Origin: Spartobacteria bacterium LR76
Lineage (GTDB): Bacteria; Verrucomicrobiota; Verrucomicrobiia; Chthoniobacterales; Terrimicrobiaceae
NCBI GenBank assembly: GCA_003054655.1
Contig: QAYZ01000014.1
Span: 62,001-126,000 of the forward strand
Direction of reading: 5' to 3'
Length of the DNA: 64,000 nucleotides
Each line of letters begins with the position of its first letter. The first letter of the stretch is position 1. Shown here piece by piece: positions 24,473 through 32,357 of this stretch. Under the pieces are notes generated by a model. That model had not been told where the DNA came from. It did no database searches and saw only the letters and a list, made by a program, of their open reading frames with translations. The translations under genes were made by a program, and so were the position numbers.

Positions 24473-25375
24473 ATGAAAAGTTCCCGTTCCCTGTTGCGTA
24501 CCATTTTGACCGCGCTCATCGCTCTGGCCGCCGTGAGCGGAGCCCATGCGGCCGAGGGCGCACCAGCCGAGTCCCACAACATCATCCAGGTCATTCTCTC
24601 GGGTGGCCCGCTCATCGTCATGATCTGGCTCGCCATCCTTGGCACCTCGATCACGATGGTGACGTTCATCATCCAGCTCTTCCTCGTTCTTCGCGACGAG
24701 CAGCTCGCTCCCGCCGCTCTCCTTGAGTCGCTCCGCGCCACCATCCATGCGGGCAACTACCAGGAAGCCTGGGAAATCTGCCGCGCCAACAAGGCCTACC
24801 TCGCCCTCGTCCTCGGCGGCGCTCTCGAGCGCGTCGGTCGCGGCAAGGAAGCCGTCGAGACCGCTCTCATCGAGCACGGCCTCCGCGAGGCCCAGGTCCT
24901 CAAGACCAAGAACAGCTACCTCTCCGTTATCGGAGTCGTCGCTCCGATGATCGGACTGCTCGGTACGGTTATCGGAATGATGGGCGCGTTCGCCGTACTC
25001 GGTTCCTCCGGTGTGTCGGACCCGCGCCTCCTCGCCACTCGTATCGGTGAAGTGCTCATGGCTACCGCCAGCGGTCTCTTCATCGCCATCCCGGCCTTCA
25101 TTTTCTACTACTACTTCCGCAACCGCGCGACCATCGTCCTCGTCAATGCGGACGACAAGCTCAACCAGCTCATCGAGGATATCCCGTTTGACGAACTCGG
25201 CGGAGTCCGCATCGGTGAGAATTTCGAGGCAGGTGCGGGTGCTCCCGTCACCGGTGCCGGCCGCTCCCGCAAGGTCTCGGTCGCCCTCACCACGAACTGC
25301 CCTGTCTGCAACGGCGCCATCCAGCCCGGCCAGAATCCCTGCCCGCATTGCGGCGCCACTCTCGAGTGGGCCTGA
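24473..25375 (+). CDS. exbB: MotA/TolQ/ExbB proton-channel protein with C-terminal zinc ribbon
   Basis: About 300 residues from the ATG at 24473; an in-frame GTG at 24461 would add four. A signal-peptide-like segment (LLRTILTALIALAAVSGAHA) precedes the ExbB fold. TM1 is near 35-65 (IVMIWLAILGTSITMVTFIIQ), TM2 near 155-180 (YLSVIGVVAPMIGLLGTVIGMM) and TM3 near 190-225 (ATASGLFIAIPAFIFYYYF). ExbB pentamers with ExbD form the proton-driven motor that energises TonB-type import. The last 25 residues carry C276-x2-C279 and C290-x2-C293, a zinc-ribbon-like module not usual in ExbB. The gene leads into ExbD after 9 bases. Confidence 0.92.
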   Translation: MKSSRSLLRTILTALIALAAVSGAHAAEGAPAESHNIIQVILSGGPLIVMIWLAILGTSITMVTFIIQLFLVLRDEQLAPAALLESLRATIHAGNYQEAWEICRANKAYLALVLGGALERVGRGKEAVETALIEHGLREAQVLKTKNSYLSVIGVVAPMIGLLGTVIGMMGAFAVLGSSGVSDPRLLATRIGEVLMATASGLFIAIPAFIFYYYFRNRATIVLVNADDKLNQLIEDIPFDELGGVRIGENFEAGAGAPVTGAGRSRKVSVALTTNCPVCNGAIQPGQNPCPHCGATLEWA

Positions 25376-25384
25376 TAGCATCCG

Positions 25385-25864
25385 ATGTCAGAAGAGGCTC
25401 ATAGGCGCGGCAAAAAGAAAGTCCGCAAAGCCGATCCCGAGGCCGATCCGGAGTTCCAGATCGCCCCGATGATCGATATTCTCCTCGTTCTCCTGGTGTT
25501 CTTCATGTCCATCACCTCCACCGAGGTGCTGCAGTCGAACACCGACGTCGACCTCCCGGTCGCCAAGGAGGCCAAGGAACCCAAACCGATCAAGGGCGGC
25601 CAGATGATCGTCAACATCCTCTTCAGCCCCATCAACAACGCGACCACCTTCGAGGTGAACGAAAAGAACCCCTCGATGAATGAAATCGCGGCGATGCTCT
25701 CCAATGAAGTGAATCGCAACCCGCAGTACCGCGTGCTCGTCCGTGCCGACAAGCAGGTCAAGTACGAGGCGATCCGCTCTCTCCTGGAAGCTGTTGGTCG
25801 TGCAGGAGTGGGCAATGTCACCTTCTCCGTCGTCGACAAGGACGCCGGGAAACCCCAAGGATAA
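25385..25864 (+). CDS. exbD: ExbD/TolR biopolymer transport protein (first copy)
   Basis: 159 residues. A basic cytoplasmic start (HRRGKKKVRKADPEAD) leads to FQIAPMIDILLVLLVFFM, a single transmembrane helix with the conserved proton-carrying aspartate in PMID. A periplasmic domain follows, with the closing pattern VLVRADKQVKYEAIRSLLEAVGRAG typical of ExbD/TolR. It differs clearly from the two later copies, which resemble each other. It begins 9 bases after ExbB and precedes the second copy by 18 bases. Confidence 0.92.
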   Translation: MSEEAHRRGKKKVRKADPEADPEFQIAPMIDILLVLLVFFMSITSTEVLQSNTDVDLPVAKEAKEPKPIKGGQMIVNILFSPINNATTFEVNEKNPSMNEIAAMLSNEVNRNPQYRVLVRADKQVKYEAIRSLLEAVGRAGVGNVTFSVVDKDAGKPQG

Positions 25865-25882
25865 TCACGAGGTAATAAAACT

Positions 25883-26302
25883 ATGGCAGGTGGTGGTGTA
25901 TCAGAAGACGGAGATGTCGGATTCCAAATCGCACCGATGGTGGACGTGGTGTTCGTGCTCCTTCTCTTCTTCATGGCTTCGGCCGGTTCCCAGATCAAAC
26001 CCCGCGAGTTGACCATCAACCTCCCGAGCGGCAAGTCCGCCCCGGGCATTGATGTGCCCAAGACTCCGCTCATCATCGACATCTTCCCCGACGGCAAGGT
26101 GCAGATGAACAACAAGGTCTACGACAACCCGGGCAGCAGCCAGCTCCCCGAGCTCCGGGCCAAACTCGCCGATACAATAAATAAGTTTGGCGACAAGGAC
26201 CCCGTCATCATTCGTCCCGATCCGCAGACCAAGCACGAGCGCATCATCGACGTGCTCAACGCCGCGGCCGCCTCGGGCGTGAAAAACCTCACGTTCAGCT
26301 AG
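25883..26302 (+). CDS. exbD: ExbD/TolR biopolymer transport protein (second copy)
   Basis: 139 residues with a Gly-rich start (MAGGGVSEDGDVGFQIAP). The helix MVDVVFVLLLFFM carries the proton-pathway aspartate, and the periplasmic domain ends in VLNAAAASGVKNLTFS. It is a close paralogue of the copy at 26419, sharing FPDG-x-VQMNNKVYD and FGDKDPVI-x-RPDPQ, so the two arose by tandem duplication. A terminator-like hairpin follows 28 bases after its stop. Confidence 0.92.
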   Translation: MAGGGVSEDGDVGFQIAPMVDVVFVLLLFFMASAGSQIKPRELTINLPSGKSAPGIDVPKTPLIIDIFPDGKVQMNNKVYDNPGSSQLPELRAKLADTINKFGDKDPVIIRPDPQTKHERIIDVLNAAAASGVKNLTFS

Positions 26303-26330
26303 ACGCGCAACGTCAGGGAATTGCTTTTCA

Positions 26331-26367
26331 AACGCCTCCGTCCTCACCGGGCGGGGGCGTTTTGCTT
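26331..26367 (+). terminator. Terminator-like hairpin between ExbD copies
   Basis: AACGCCTCCG (26331-26340) pairs with CGGGGGCGTT (26352-26361) over 10 bp with one G-U pair, followed by TTTGCTTT. It would end or attenuate the ExbB-ExbD-ExbD transcript and lower expression of the third ExbD. Confidence 0.6.
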
Positions 26368-26418
26368 TCTCGACTTCGACGGCCCGACCCGCTAACTTCC
26401 AGCCAACCCCTCAGAATT

Positions 26419-26832
26419 ATGGCTGGAAACATTTCCTCGGAAGAAGGAGACGTCGGCTTTCAGATCGCGCCCATGGTGGACGTCGTGTTCGTCCTCTTGT
26501 TGTTTTTCATGGCCGCCGCCGGGTCTCAGGTCATCAACAAGGAACTCACCGTGCTCCTCCCGAGTGGGGGAACATCCTCTCACGCGGAGAAAGTTCCGCT
26601 CATCATCGACATCTTTCCCGACGGCAGGGTGCAGATGAACAACAAGGTCTACGACACGCTATCCAGCCGGGACCTGCCCGAGCTGAGGGCCAAGCTCTCC
26701 GATGCCGTGGCCAAGTTCGGGGACAAGGACCCCGTCATCGTGCGCCCCGACCCGCAGAGCCGCCACGAGCGCATCATGGATGTCCTCAACGCCGCGACTG
26801 CGGCGGGCATAAAAAACCTCTCCTTCAGCTAG
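26419..26832 (+). CDS. exbD: ExbD/TolR biopolymer transport protein (third copy)
   Basis: 137 residues from the ATG at 26419 (MAGNISSEEGDVGF); an in-frame ATG at 26362 lies inside the preceding hairpin region and is unlikely. The transmembrane helix MVDVVFVLLLFFM has the conserved aspartate, and the C-terminus VLNAATAAGIKNLSFS matches copy two. Three ExbD types with one ExbB suggest mixed motor complexes or different TonB partners. No tonB gene is visible. Confidence 0.92.
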   Translation: MAGNISSEEGDVGFQIAPMVDVVFVLLLFFMAAAGSQVINKELTVLLPSGGTSSHAEKVPLIIDIFPDGRVQMNNKVYDTLSSRDLPELRAKLSDAVAKFGDKDPVIVRPDPQSRHERIMDVLNAATAAGIKNLSFS

Positions 26833-26848
26833 AAGCGGAGAGGGGGCG

Positions 26849-26872
26849 GCGCTCCCGCCGGAGCGGGAGCGC
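26849..26872. terminator. GC-rich hairpin between convergent exbD and ndk
   Basis: GCGCTCCCGC and GCGGGAGCGC form a perfect 10-bp stem around a CGGA loop. There is no T-run on either side, so it is either a weak bidirectional terminator or a 3'-end stabiliser. Confidence 0.45.
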
Positions 26873-26894
26873 ACGAAAGGGAATTCCGGAAACC

Positions 26895-27338
26895 TTACGG
26901 CTTCGACGTGTAGCTCATCGCGTAGTCGTAGAGTTCTTCGTCCTTGAAGAAGCGCTTCAACTCGATTTCCGCGTTCTCCGGGCTGTCGGAGGCATGGGCC
27001 ACGTTGACCATCACGTCGACACCGAAGTCGCCGCGGATCGTGCCCTTGTCGGCCTTCTTGGAATCCGTGGGCCCGAGCAGCGTGCGCACGCGCTCGACCG
27101 CATTGTCACCGGCGACGGCGAGGCCGACCACTGGCGAGGACTGCATGAAGGCAACGATCTCGGGGAAGAAGGGCTTCGAGGCGAGGTGAGCGTAATGCTC
27201 GTTGAGGATCTCGGTGCTCAAGCGGAAGAGTTTGCATCCGCGAATCTGAAAACCGGCCTCCTCGAAACGCTTGATGACCTCGCCAACCTTGCGGCCTGTC
27301 ACACAATCGGGTTTGAGAAGAATGAGAGATGTTTGCAT
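26895..27338 (-). CDS. ndk: Nucleoside diphosphate kinase
   Basis: 147 residues, normal for Ndk, which balances nucleoside triphosphate pools through a phosphohistidine. The catalytic His115 sits in NVAHASDS, the opening LILLKPDCV is typical (KPD), and GPTDSKKADKGTIRGDFG is the conserved nucleotide-binding stretch. It is monocistronic, convergent with the third exbD and separated by 59 bases from the amtB gene upstream. Confidence 0.96.
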   Translation of the reverse strand: MQTSLILLKPDCVTGRKVGEVIKRFEEAGFQIRGCKLFRLSTEILNEHYAHLASKPFFPEIVAFMQSSPVVGLAVAGDNAVERVRTLLGPTDSKKADKGTIRGDFGVDVMVNVAHASDSPENAEIELKRFFKDEELYDYAMSYTSKP

Positions 27339-27397
27339 CGGCGCGGAAGTCTATCCGCCCTCCCGCCCTCGGGAAGGAGAATTTTTCAAACACCTCG

Positions 27398-28951
27398 TTA
27401 CGACAATCCCTGCTCGCCCGTGATGAAGTCCGGATACGCCGCCCCCGAGTGCTCGGTGAAGTCCAGGCCGAGATCCTGCTCATCCTCGCTCGCCCGCAGC
27501 CCCACGATCTTGTCGATGAGGAAAAACCCGACGAACGACGCTCCAAAGGCCGCCGCCGTGATACTGGCCACCCCGAGCGCCTGCACGCCGAGCTGATGCG
27601 GGGAAAATCCCGCCTCGTTGAAAATCGCCACCGACAGGATGCCCCACCAGCCGCAGAAGAGATGCACCGGCACCGCGCCCACCGCGTCGTCGATCTTCAG
27701 CCGCTCCAGCAGCAGCGAGCCAAAGGTGGCGATCACCCCCGCGACCAGCCCGATCACCACCGCCGAGGCGGGCGCGACCAGGTTGCAGTTGGCCGTGATG
27801 CCGACCAGCCCGCCCAGCGCCCCGTTGATCGTCATGCCGAGATCGGGCCGCCCCTGGTGCAGCCACATGGCAAACATCCCGGCGAGCGCGCCCGCCGCCG
27901 GGGCGATTGTTGTATTGACTGCTATTCGCCCGACATTCACGTCTCCGGACAGCGTGGACCCCGGGTTGAACCCGTACCATCCCAGCCAGAGAATGAAGAC
28001 GCCCAGCGTGGCCAGCGGCATGTTGTGACCGCTGATGAGGCTGGCCGTGCCGTCGGGCTTGAAGCGTCCGATGCGCGGCCCGACCACCAGCACTCCCGCC
28101 AGCGCCGCCGCGCCGCCAATGGCATGCACCACGCTCGACCCGGCGAAATCCAGATACCCGAGCTGCTCCAGCCACCCTTTGCCCCCGCCATAGCCGAACG
28201 CCTCGCCAAACCCGCCCCACGCCCAATGACCGATCACCGGATACACCACGCCCGTGATGAGCGCGGTGAATATCAGGTAGCCGACGAACTTTGTCCGCTC
28301 CGCCATCGCCCCGGAGATGATCGTCGCCGCCGTCCCGCAGAAGACAAGCTGGAAGAACCAGAATGACCACAGCATGGTGTCCGACGGCACATCGGAAATC
28401 CAGAACGGCCCCGTGCCAAACAGCCCCGAGACCGAATGGCCAAACATCAGCCCAAACCCGAGGAAGAGGAAACACAGCGTGCCCACGCAGAAGTCCAGGA
28501 AGTTCTTCATGCAGATGTTGATCGCGTTCTTGGCTCGCGTGAACCCCAGCTCCAGCATGCAAAATCCCGCCTGCATGAAAAAGACCAGCGCCGCCGTGAG
28601 CACGATCCACACGGCGTTCACGTTCTTCTGTGTTGACTCGTCCCCGGCTGCCGCCGGAGCTTCCGGAGCCGCCGCGAGCCGCGCTTCCAGGTCTTTCAGC
28701 CGCATTTCCAGTGCGCTCACATCAGGCGCGACAGTGGCGGTCGTGGCCGCGCCGGCCTTTCCGAGCGTCTTTTCGATTCCTCCGAGCCTGCGCAGGATTT
28801 CATTGGAGTTTTCCATCAGCGCAGCCTGGCTCTTTTCGCTTCGCTGCATGAAGGCTTCCATGGCGGGCGGCGGAGCAGGCGTCGCGTCCTGGGCGGTCAG
28901 CCCGGCGATGCCGAGGGCGAGGGCGGCGAGGATGGCGTGCGGGTGTTTCAT
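27398..28951 (-). CDS. amtB: Ammonium transporter with extended N-terminal domain
   Basis: 517 residues, about 100 longer than E. coli AmtB. A signal peptide (MKHPHAILAALALGIAGLTAQ) and a helical stretch of about 25-100 precede the channel core of eleven helices. The pore histidines are visible in SSVVHAIGG and GAVPVHLFCGWWG, and family motifs WFFQLVFCGTAATI-like and NTTIAPAAGALAGM are present. It moves ammonium across the inner membrane. The ATG overlaps the stop of the Roadblock-like gene (ATGA), an unusual partner; no glnK/PII gene adjoins it. Confidence 0.93.
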   Translation of the reverse strand: MKHPHAILAALALGIAGLTAQDATPAPPPAMEAFMQRSEKSQAALMENSNEILRRLGGIEKTLGKAGAATTATVAPDVSALEMRLKDLEARLAAAPEAPAAAGDESTQKNVNAVWIVLTAALVFFMQAGFCMLELGFTRAKNAINICMKNFLDFCVGTLCFLFLGFGLMFGHSVSGLFGTGPFWISDVPSDTMLWSFWFFQLVFCGTAATIISGAMAERTKFVGYLIFTALITGVVYPVIGHWAWGGFGEAFGYGGGKGWLEQLGYLDFAGSSVVHAIGGAAALAGVLVVGPRIGRFKPDGTASLISGHNMPLATLGVFILWLGWYGFNPGSTLSGDVNVGRIAVNTTIAPAAGALAGMFAMWLHQGRPDLGMTINGALGGLVGITANCNLVAPASAVVIGLVAGVIATFGSLLLERLKIDDAVGAVPVHLFCGWWGILSVAIFNEAGFSPHQLGVQALGVASITAAAFGASFVGFFLIDKIVGLRASEDEQDLGLDFTEHSGAAYPDFITGEQGLS

Positions 28952-29616
28952 GAGTCGAACGTGTTGAGAAATTCCGAGCTGAGCGCGTCGCGTTTTCCAC
29001 GGTTGGGGACGTAATCGAGGATCGCCAGCCCGATGCGCCTCGCATCGTCGCGTTTGAGTTCGCCGTTGATCGGCGTCGTCTCCTTGCTCATCGCCCGCTG
29101 GATCAGCTTCGCCGCCTGCGCCTGTCCCGTCACCCGGCTGAGCAGCCCGGTCACGATCTTTTCAAACTCCGCCCGCTTCATCATCGGCGGGCCTTCCGCC
29201 TCCCTCTGTATTGGCTGTGCCTCCGGCTTGCTCGCGAGGACGGGAGGGGCTGCCGTGGCGCTGGTCGGCGTGGGCAGCATCTCCAGCTCCATCAGCAGGC
29301 GCGTGGCCCGCGCCGCCACGAGGTCGACCTCCGCCGCGGGCGTGAGGAGCACGGAGAGCCGCGTGCTTCCCCGCGAAAGAATGAGCAGGCGGAAGTTCTC
29401 AAACCCCGCGCAGATCTGCCACAGCGGGCGATCGACGCTCTCGTAGCCGGAGACGAGATGATTCACCCGCGCGGCAAAGTTCGCCACCCGCTCGTCGGAG
29501 TAGGGCAGGTCGTGGTTCATCACCAGCGAGCCTGTTTGCAGGCAGGAGCCGGAGACTCCGGCGTGGGAATACAGGTCCGCGAGGTTTTTGCGGAGAGCGT
29601 CGGGTGTTACAGCCAT
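28948..29616 (-). CDS. Roadblock/LC7-like domain protein
   Basis: 222 residues. Residues of about 10-110 resemble a Roadblock/LC7 fold (LVMNHDLPYSDERVANF, then FRLLILSRGSTRLSVLL and a helix DLVAARATRLL), known from MglB-type regulators of small GTPases. A Pro/Ala linker (about 113-140) leads to a helical C-terminal domain with VTGLLSRVTGQAQAAKLIQRAM. No GTPase gene is in the window. Its TGA overlaps the amtB start, so its amount is tied to the ammonium transporter. The Roadblock assignment rests on pattern only. Confidence 0.6.
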   Translation of the reverse strand: MAVTPDALRKNLADLYSHAGVSGSCLQTGSLVMNHDLPYSDERVANFAARVNHLVSGYESVDRPLWQICAGFENFRLLILSRGSTRLSVLLTPAAEVDLVAARATRLLMELEMLPTPTSATAAPPVLASKPEAQPIQREAEGPPMMKRAEFEKIVTGLLSRVTGQAQAAKLIQRAMSKETTPINGELKRDDARRIGLAILDYVPNRGKRDALSSEFLNTFDS

Positions 29617-29630
29617 ACAACTCTTCGGCC

Positions 29631-29948
29631 TTAGCTCAAATCGCTCAGGATCTGGTCGACGCCCTGATGCGCCAGGGTGAGGAGGATGGCGGTCTCTCCA
29701 TTCCTGGCATATCGGTACGAGCTTTGCCGCCCGGCCTCCGTGATCGACACAAACTCCGGCGAACCCGTCATCAGCAGGGAGGAAAACTCATCCAGGTAAT
29801 CCTTGAGGTAGCCCGCTTCGTAAATGACCATGCGCGCCTCTTCCTGGTGGGCCTGCTCAAACACTGGCGCGCAGGCCGATGCGATCTCCTTGTTCGGCCC
29901 CAGGCGGATGCGTATCGTCTCCTTGACCGAGAGTAGTCCCTGACTCAT
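29631..29948 (-). CDS. Small protein of unknown function, upstream partner of the Roadblock-like gene
   Basis: About 105 residues from the ATG at 29948 (MSQGLLSVKETIRIRLGPN); an in-frame ATG at 29972 would add eight. It is compact and alternates helix and strand, with no signal peptide or catalytic motif (AGYLKDYLDEFSSLLMTGS, then YRYARNGETAILLTL). It is followed by the Roadblock-like gene after 14 bases and preceded by glyS after 53 bases, all on one strand. It may belong to the same regulatory fold class, but this is a guess. Confidence 0.6.
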   Translation of the reverse strand: MSQGLLSVKETIRIRLGPNKEIASACAPVFEQAHQEEARMVIYEAGYLKDYLDEFSSLLMTGSPEFVSITEAGRQSSYRYARNGETAILLTLAHQGVDQILSDLS

Positions 29949-30001
29949 CGCGTGGCCGGAAGCAGCTTCCATGCCACGCGATTTTATTAGCTTTTCCGGG
30001 C

Positions 30002-31363
30002 CTAGAGAATGGCTGCCGCCAGACGCGGCAGAAGCTCATCAATATTGACGCGTTCCTGTTGCATGGAGTCGCGATGACGCAGCGTCACGGTGTCCGCTTT
30101 TTCCGGTCCGTTTTCGCCCACCGTATCAAAATCGACAGTCACGCAGAACGGCGTACCCGCCTCGTCCTGGCGGCGGTAACGGCGGCCGATCGCACCTGCC
30201 TCGTCGTAGGAGACCGCCATGTGCGGGCGCAGTTTTGCGACCACTTCCTTCGCCTTCGCCACCAGCTCAGGCTTGTTCTTGAGCAGCGGGAAGACGCCGA
30301 CCTTGATCGGGGCCATGCGGGGATGGAAGCGCAGCACCGTGCGCACCTCGCTCTTGCCGTTCTCGTCGGTGACGGTTTCCTCGTCAAAGGCCTCGCACAG
30401 CAGCGCCAGCGTCGTGCGATCCACGCCCGCGCTCGGCTCGACCACGTGCGGGACGAACTTCTCGTTCTTCTCCTGGTCGTGGTACTCGAGCGGCTTGCCG
30501 CTGGCCTCGATGTGGCGCGAGAGATCGTAATCCGTGCGGTACGCGATGCCTTCCAGCTCGCTGATGCCAAAGGGGAACTCGTATTCCAGGTCGTACGTCT
30601 TCTTGGAGTAAAAGGCGCGCTCGCCATCCGGGATATCGACGACGTGGATCTTGTCGCGCGGGATGCCGATGTCTTCGTAGAATTTCAGGCGCTGCTCGAG
30701 CCAGTAATCCGTCAGCGCGAGGCCGTCCTCGGCGCGGCAGAAATACTCGATCTCCATCTGCTCAAACTCGCGCGAGCGGAAGATGTAGTTGCGCGGATTG
30801 ATCTCATTGCGAAACGCCTTGCCGATCTGTGCGATGCCAAAGGGCAGCTTCTGGCGCGAGGTGTCGAGGACGTTGCGGAATTGCACAAACATCGCCTGCG
30901 CCGTCTCCGGGCGGAGATACACGAGGTTGTCCTCGCTCTCCAGCGGACCCGCGTAGCTCTTGAACATGAGGTTGAAGGCGCGCGGTTCGGTCAGGTCGCG
31001 GCTGCCGCAGTTTGGGCAGTACTTCGTGCCGTCCTTCTCGGGCAGTTGATCGGCGCGGTGGCGGGCTTTGCACGATTTGCAGTCCACCATCGGGTCGGAA
31101 AAGGTCTCCTCGTGGCCGCTGGCCTTCCAGACCGCGCGGTTCATGATGATCGAGCCGTCCATGCCCACCATGTCGTCGCGCTCGCGCACGTTGCGCCGCC
31201 ACCAGAAGTCCTTCAGGTTGCGCTTCAGCTCGACGCCGAGCGGTCCGAAGTCCCAAAAGCCGTTCAGGCCGCCGTAAATCTCGGAGGACTGGAAGATGAA
31301 GCCCCTCCGTTTGCAGAGGCTCACGATTTTCTCCATACGCTGGGATGCGGGATCTTTGGACAT
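30002..31363 (-). CDS. glyS: Glycine--tRNA ligase, single-chain (class II)
   Basis: 453 residues, the dimeric type (not the alpha2-beta2 GlyQ/GlyS type). The opening LCKRRGFIFQSSEIYGG-LNGFWDFGPLG is diagnostic. A zinc-binding insertion shows CKSC and CPNC, class II motif 2 is FRNEINPRN, and motif 3 lies in GVDRTTLALL near residue 330. The C-terminal anticodon-binding domain starts near 355 (PIKVGVFPLLKNK). It charges tRNA-Gly. It leads the operon containing the small unknown gene, the Roadblock-like gene and amtB. Confidence 0.97.
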   Translation of the reverse strand: MSKDPASQRMEKIVSLCKRRGFIFQSSEIYGGLNGFWDFGPLGVELKRNLKDFWWRRNVRERDDMVGMDGSIIMNRAVWKASGHEETFSDPMVDCKSCKARHRADQLPEKDGTKYCPNCGSRDLTEPRAFNLMFKSYAGPLESEDNLVYLRPETAQAMFVQFRNVLDTSRQKLPFGIAQIGKAFRNEINPRNYIFRSREFEQMEIEYFCRAEDGLALTDYWLEQRLKFYEDIGIPRDKIHVVDIPDGERAFYSKKTYDLEYEFPFGISELEGIAYRTDYDLSRHIEASGKPLEYHDQEKNEKFVPHVVEPSAGVDRTTLALLCEAFDEETVTDENGKSEVRTVLRFHPRMAPIKVGVFPLLKNKPELVAKAKEVVAKLRPHMAVSYDEAGAIGRRYRRQDEAGTPFCVTVDFDTVGENGPEKADTVTLRHRDSMQQERVNIDELLPRLAAAIL

Positions 31364-31481
31364 AGGTAGGAACTGGCGAATTAATCACGGATCACCACCC
31401 CAAGGGGAGCTTTTTTCCGTCTTTTCCACCGCCTTTCCCGGTTGCCGTGCTGCCCGGATTCTGCCCAACATCCCTTCTGCC

Positions 31482-32342
31482 ATGCGCACCGTGCTTCTCT
31501 CCCTGGCCGCGTTCCTCGCGGTCATCACGATTTCTCCCGCCCAGATCGCCTATGAGTCCGGCGGCTGGATTTCTCTCTCCTCCGAGGGCGACAAACCGAA
31601 AAGACTCGTCAAGGGAGTCTACCCCGCCTTCTCCCCCGACGGGAAATCCATCGCCTACAATACCGAGGAGGAGGACGGCGCCCGCCACATTGCCATTTAC
31701 GATCTGGCCTCGGGCAAATCCGCTCCTGTGCCCAATATCCCGGGCGACAATTCCTTCGGCCCCTCGTGGTCCCCGGATGGCAAAAAACTCGCGTTTCATA
31801 TTTTCAACAACGACCGCTGGGATATCGGCATCATCGGCGCGGATGGCAGCGGGTTTTTCCGCCTCCCGGCGAAGATGGAAGTCTGGTCTCCCTCCTGGGC
31901 ACCCGATGGCCGGTCACTCTACGCCCACGACATGGAGGCGATCTACCAGATTTCGATCGAGGGCCAGACGCTCAAGACCTGGCCGGTCAGTCTCTTCGGT
32001 CCCGGCGCCAGCATGAGCAGCGGTAGCTCGCTCGCCGTCTCGCCCGACGGAAAGTCCCTGCTCATCGAGATCGACGGCGATGAGGATGTAAAGATCAAGG
32101 ACTGGGACGGCCCGCCGCCCGCCCTCTGGACCATTGATCTCCAGACCGGAGCGCGCCAGCGCATCGGCTCGCGCAGCCTTCTGGCCTGGTCCGGCTGCTG
32201 GGAATCCGCCACCCGCATCATCTGCAACGGCGCGACGGAGAAAAAGCCCACTCCCGCGATCTATCGCATCACCCTGCCCGACGGCGCGTTTTCCCTGCTC
32301 CTTCCCAATGCCATGCAGCCCTCCGTCGTGCCCGCGCAGTAG
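31482..32342 (+). CDS. Exported TolB-like WD40/PD40 beta-propeller protein
   Basis: About 286 residues from the ATG at 31482, which begins a signal peptide (MRTVLLSLAAFLAVITISPA). The mature part holds PD40-type repeats: YPAFSPDGKSIAYNT, SWSPDGKKLAF, SWAPDGRSLYA and AVSPDGKSLLI. They form part of a TolB-like propeller, shorter than TolB itself and without the TolB N-terminal domain. Such proteins bind partners in the periplasm. It is divergent from glyS with 118 bases between starts. Confidence 0.8.
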   Translation: MRTVLLSLAAFLAVITISPAQIAYESGGWISLSSEGDKPKRLVKGVYPAFSPDGKSIAYNTEEEDGARHIAIYDLASGKSAPVPNIPGDNSFGPSWSPDGKKLAFHIFNNDRWDIGIIGADGSGFFRLPAKMEVWSPSWAPDGRSLYAHDMEAIYQISIEGQTLKTWPVSLFGPGASMSSGSSLAVSPDGKSLLIEIDGDEDVKIKDWDGPPPALWTIDLQTGARQRIGSRSLLAWSGCWESATRIICNGATEKKPTPAIYRITLPDGAFSLLLPNAMQPSVVPAQ

Positions 32343-32357
32343 CGGGACGGCTCGGGA

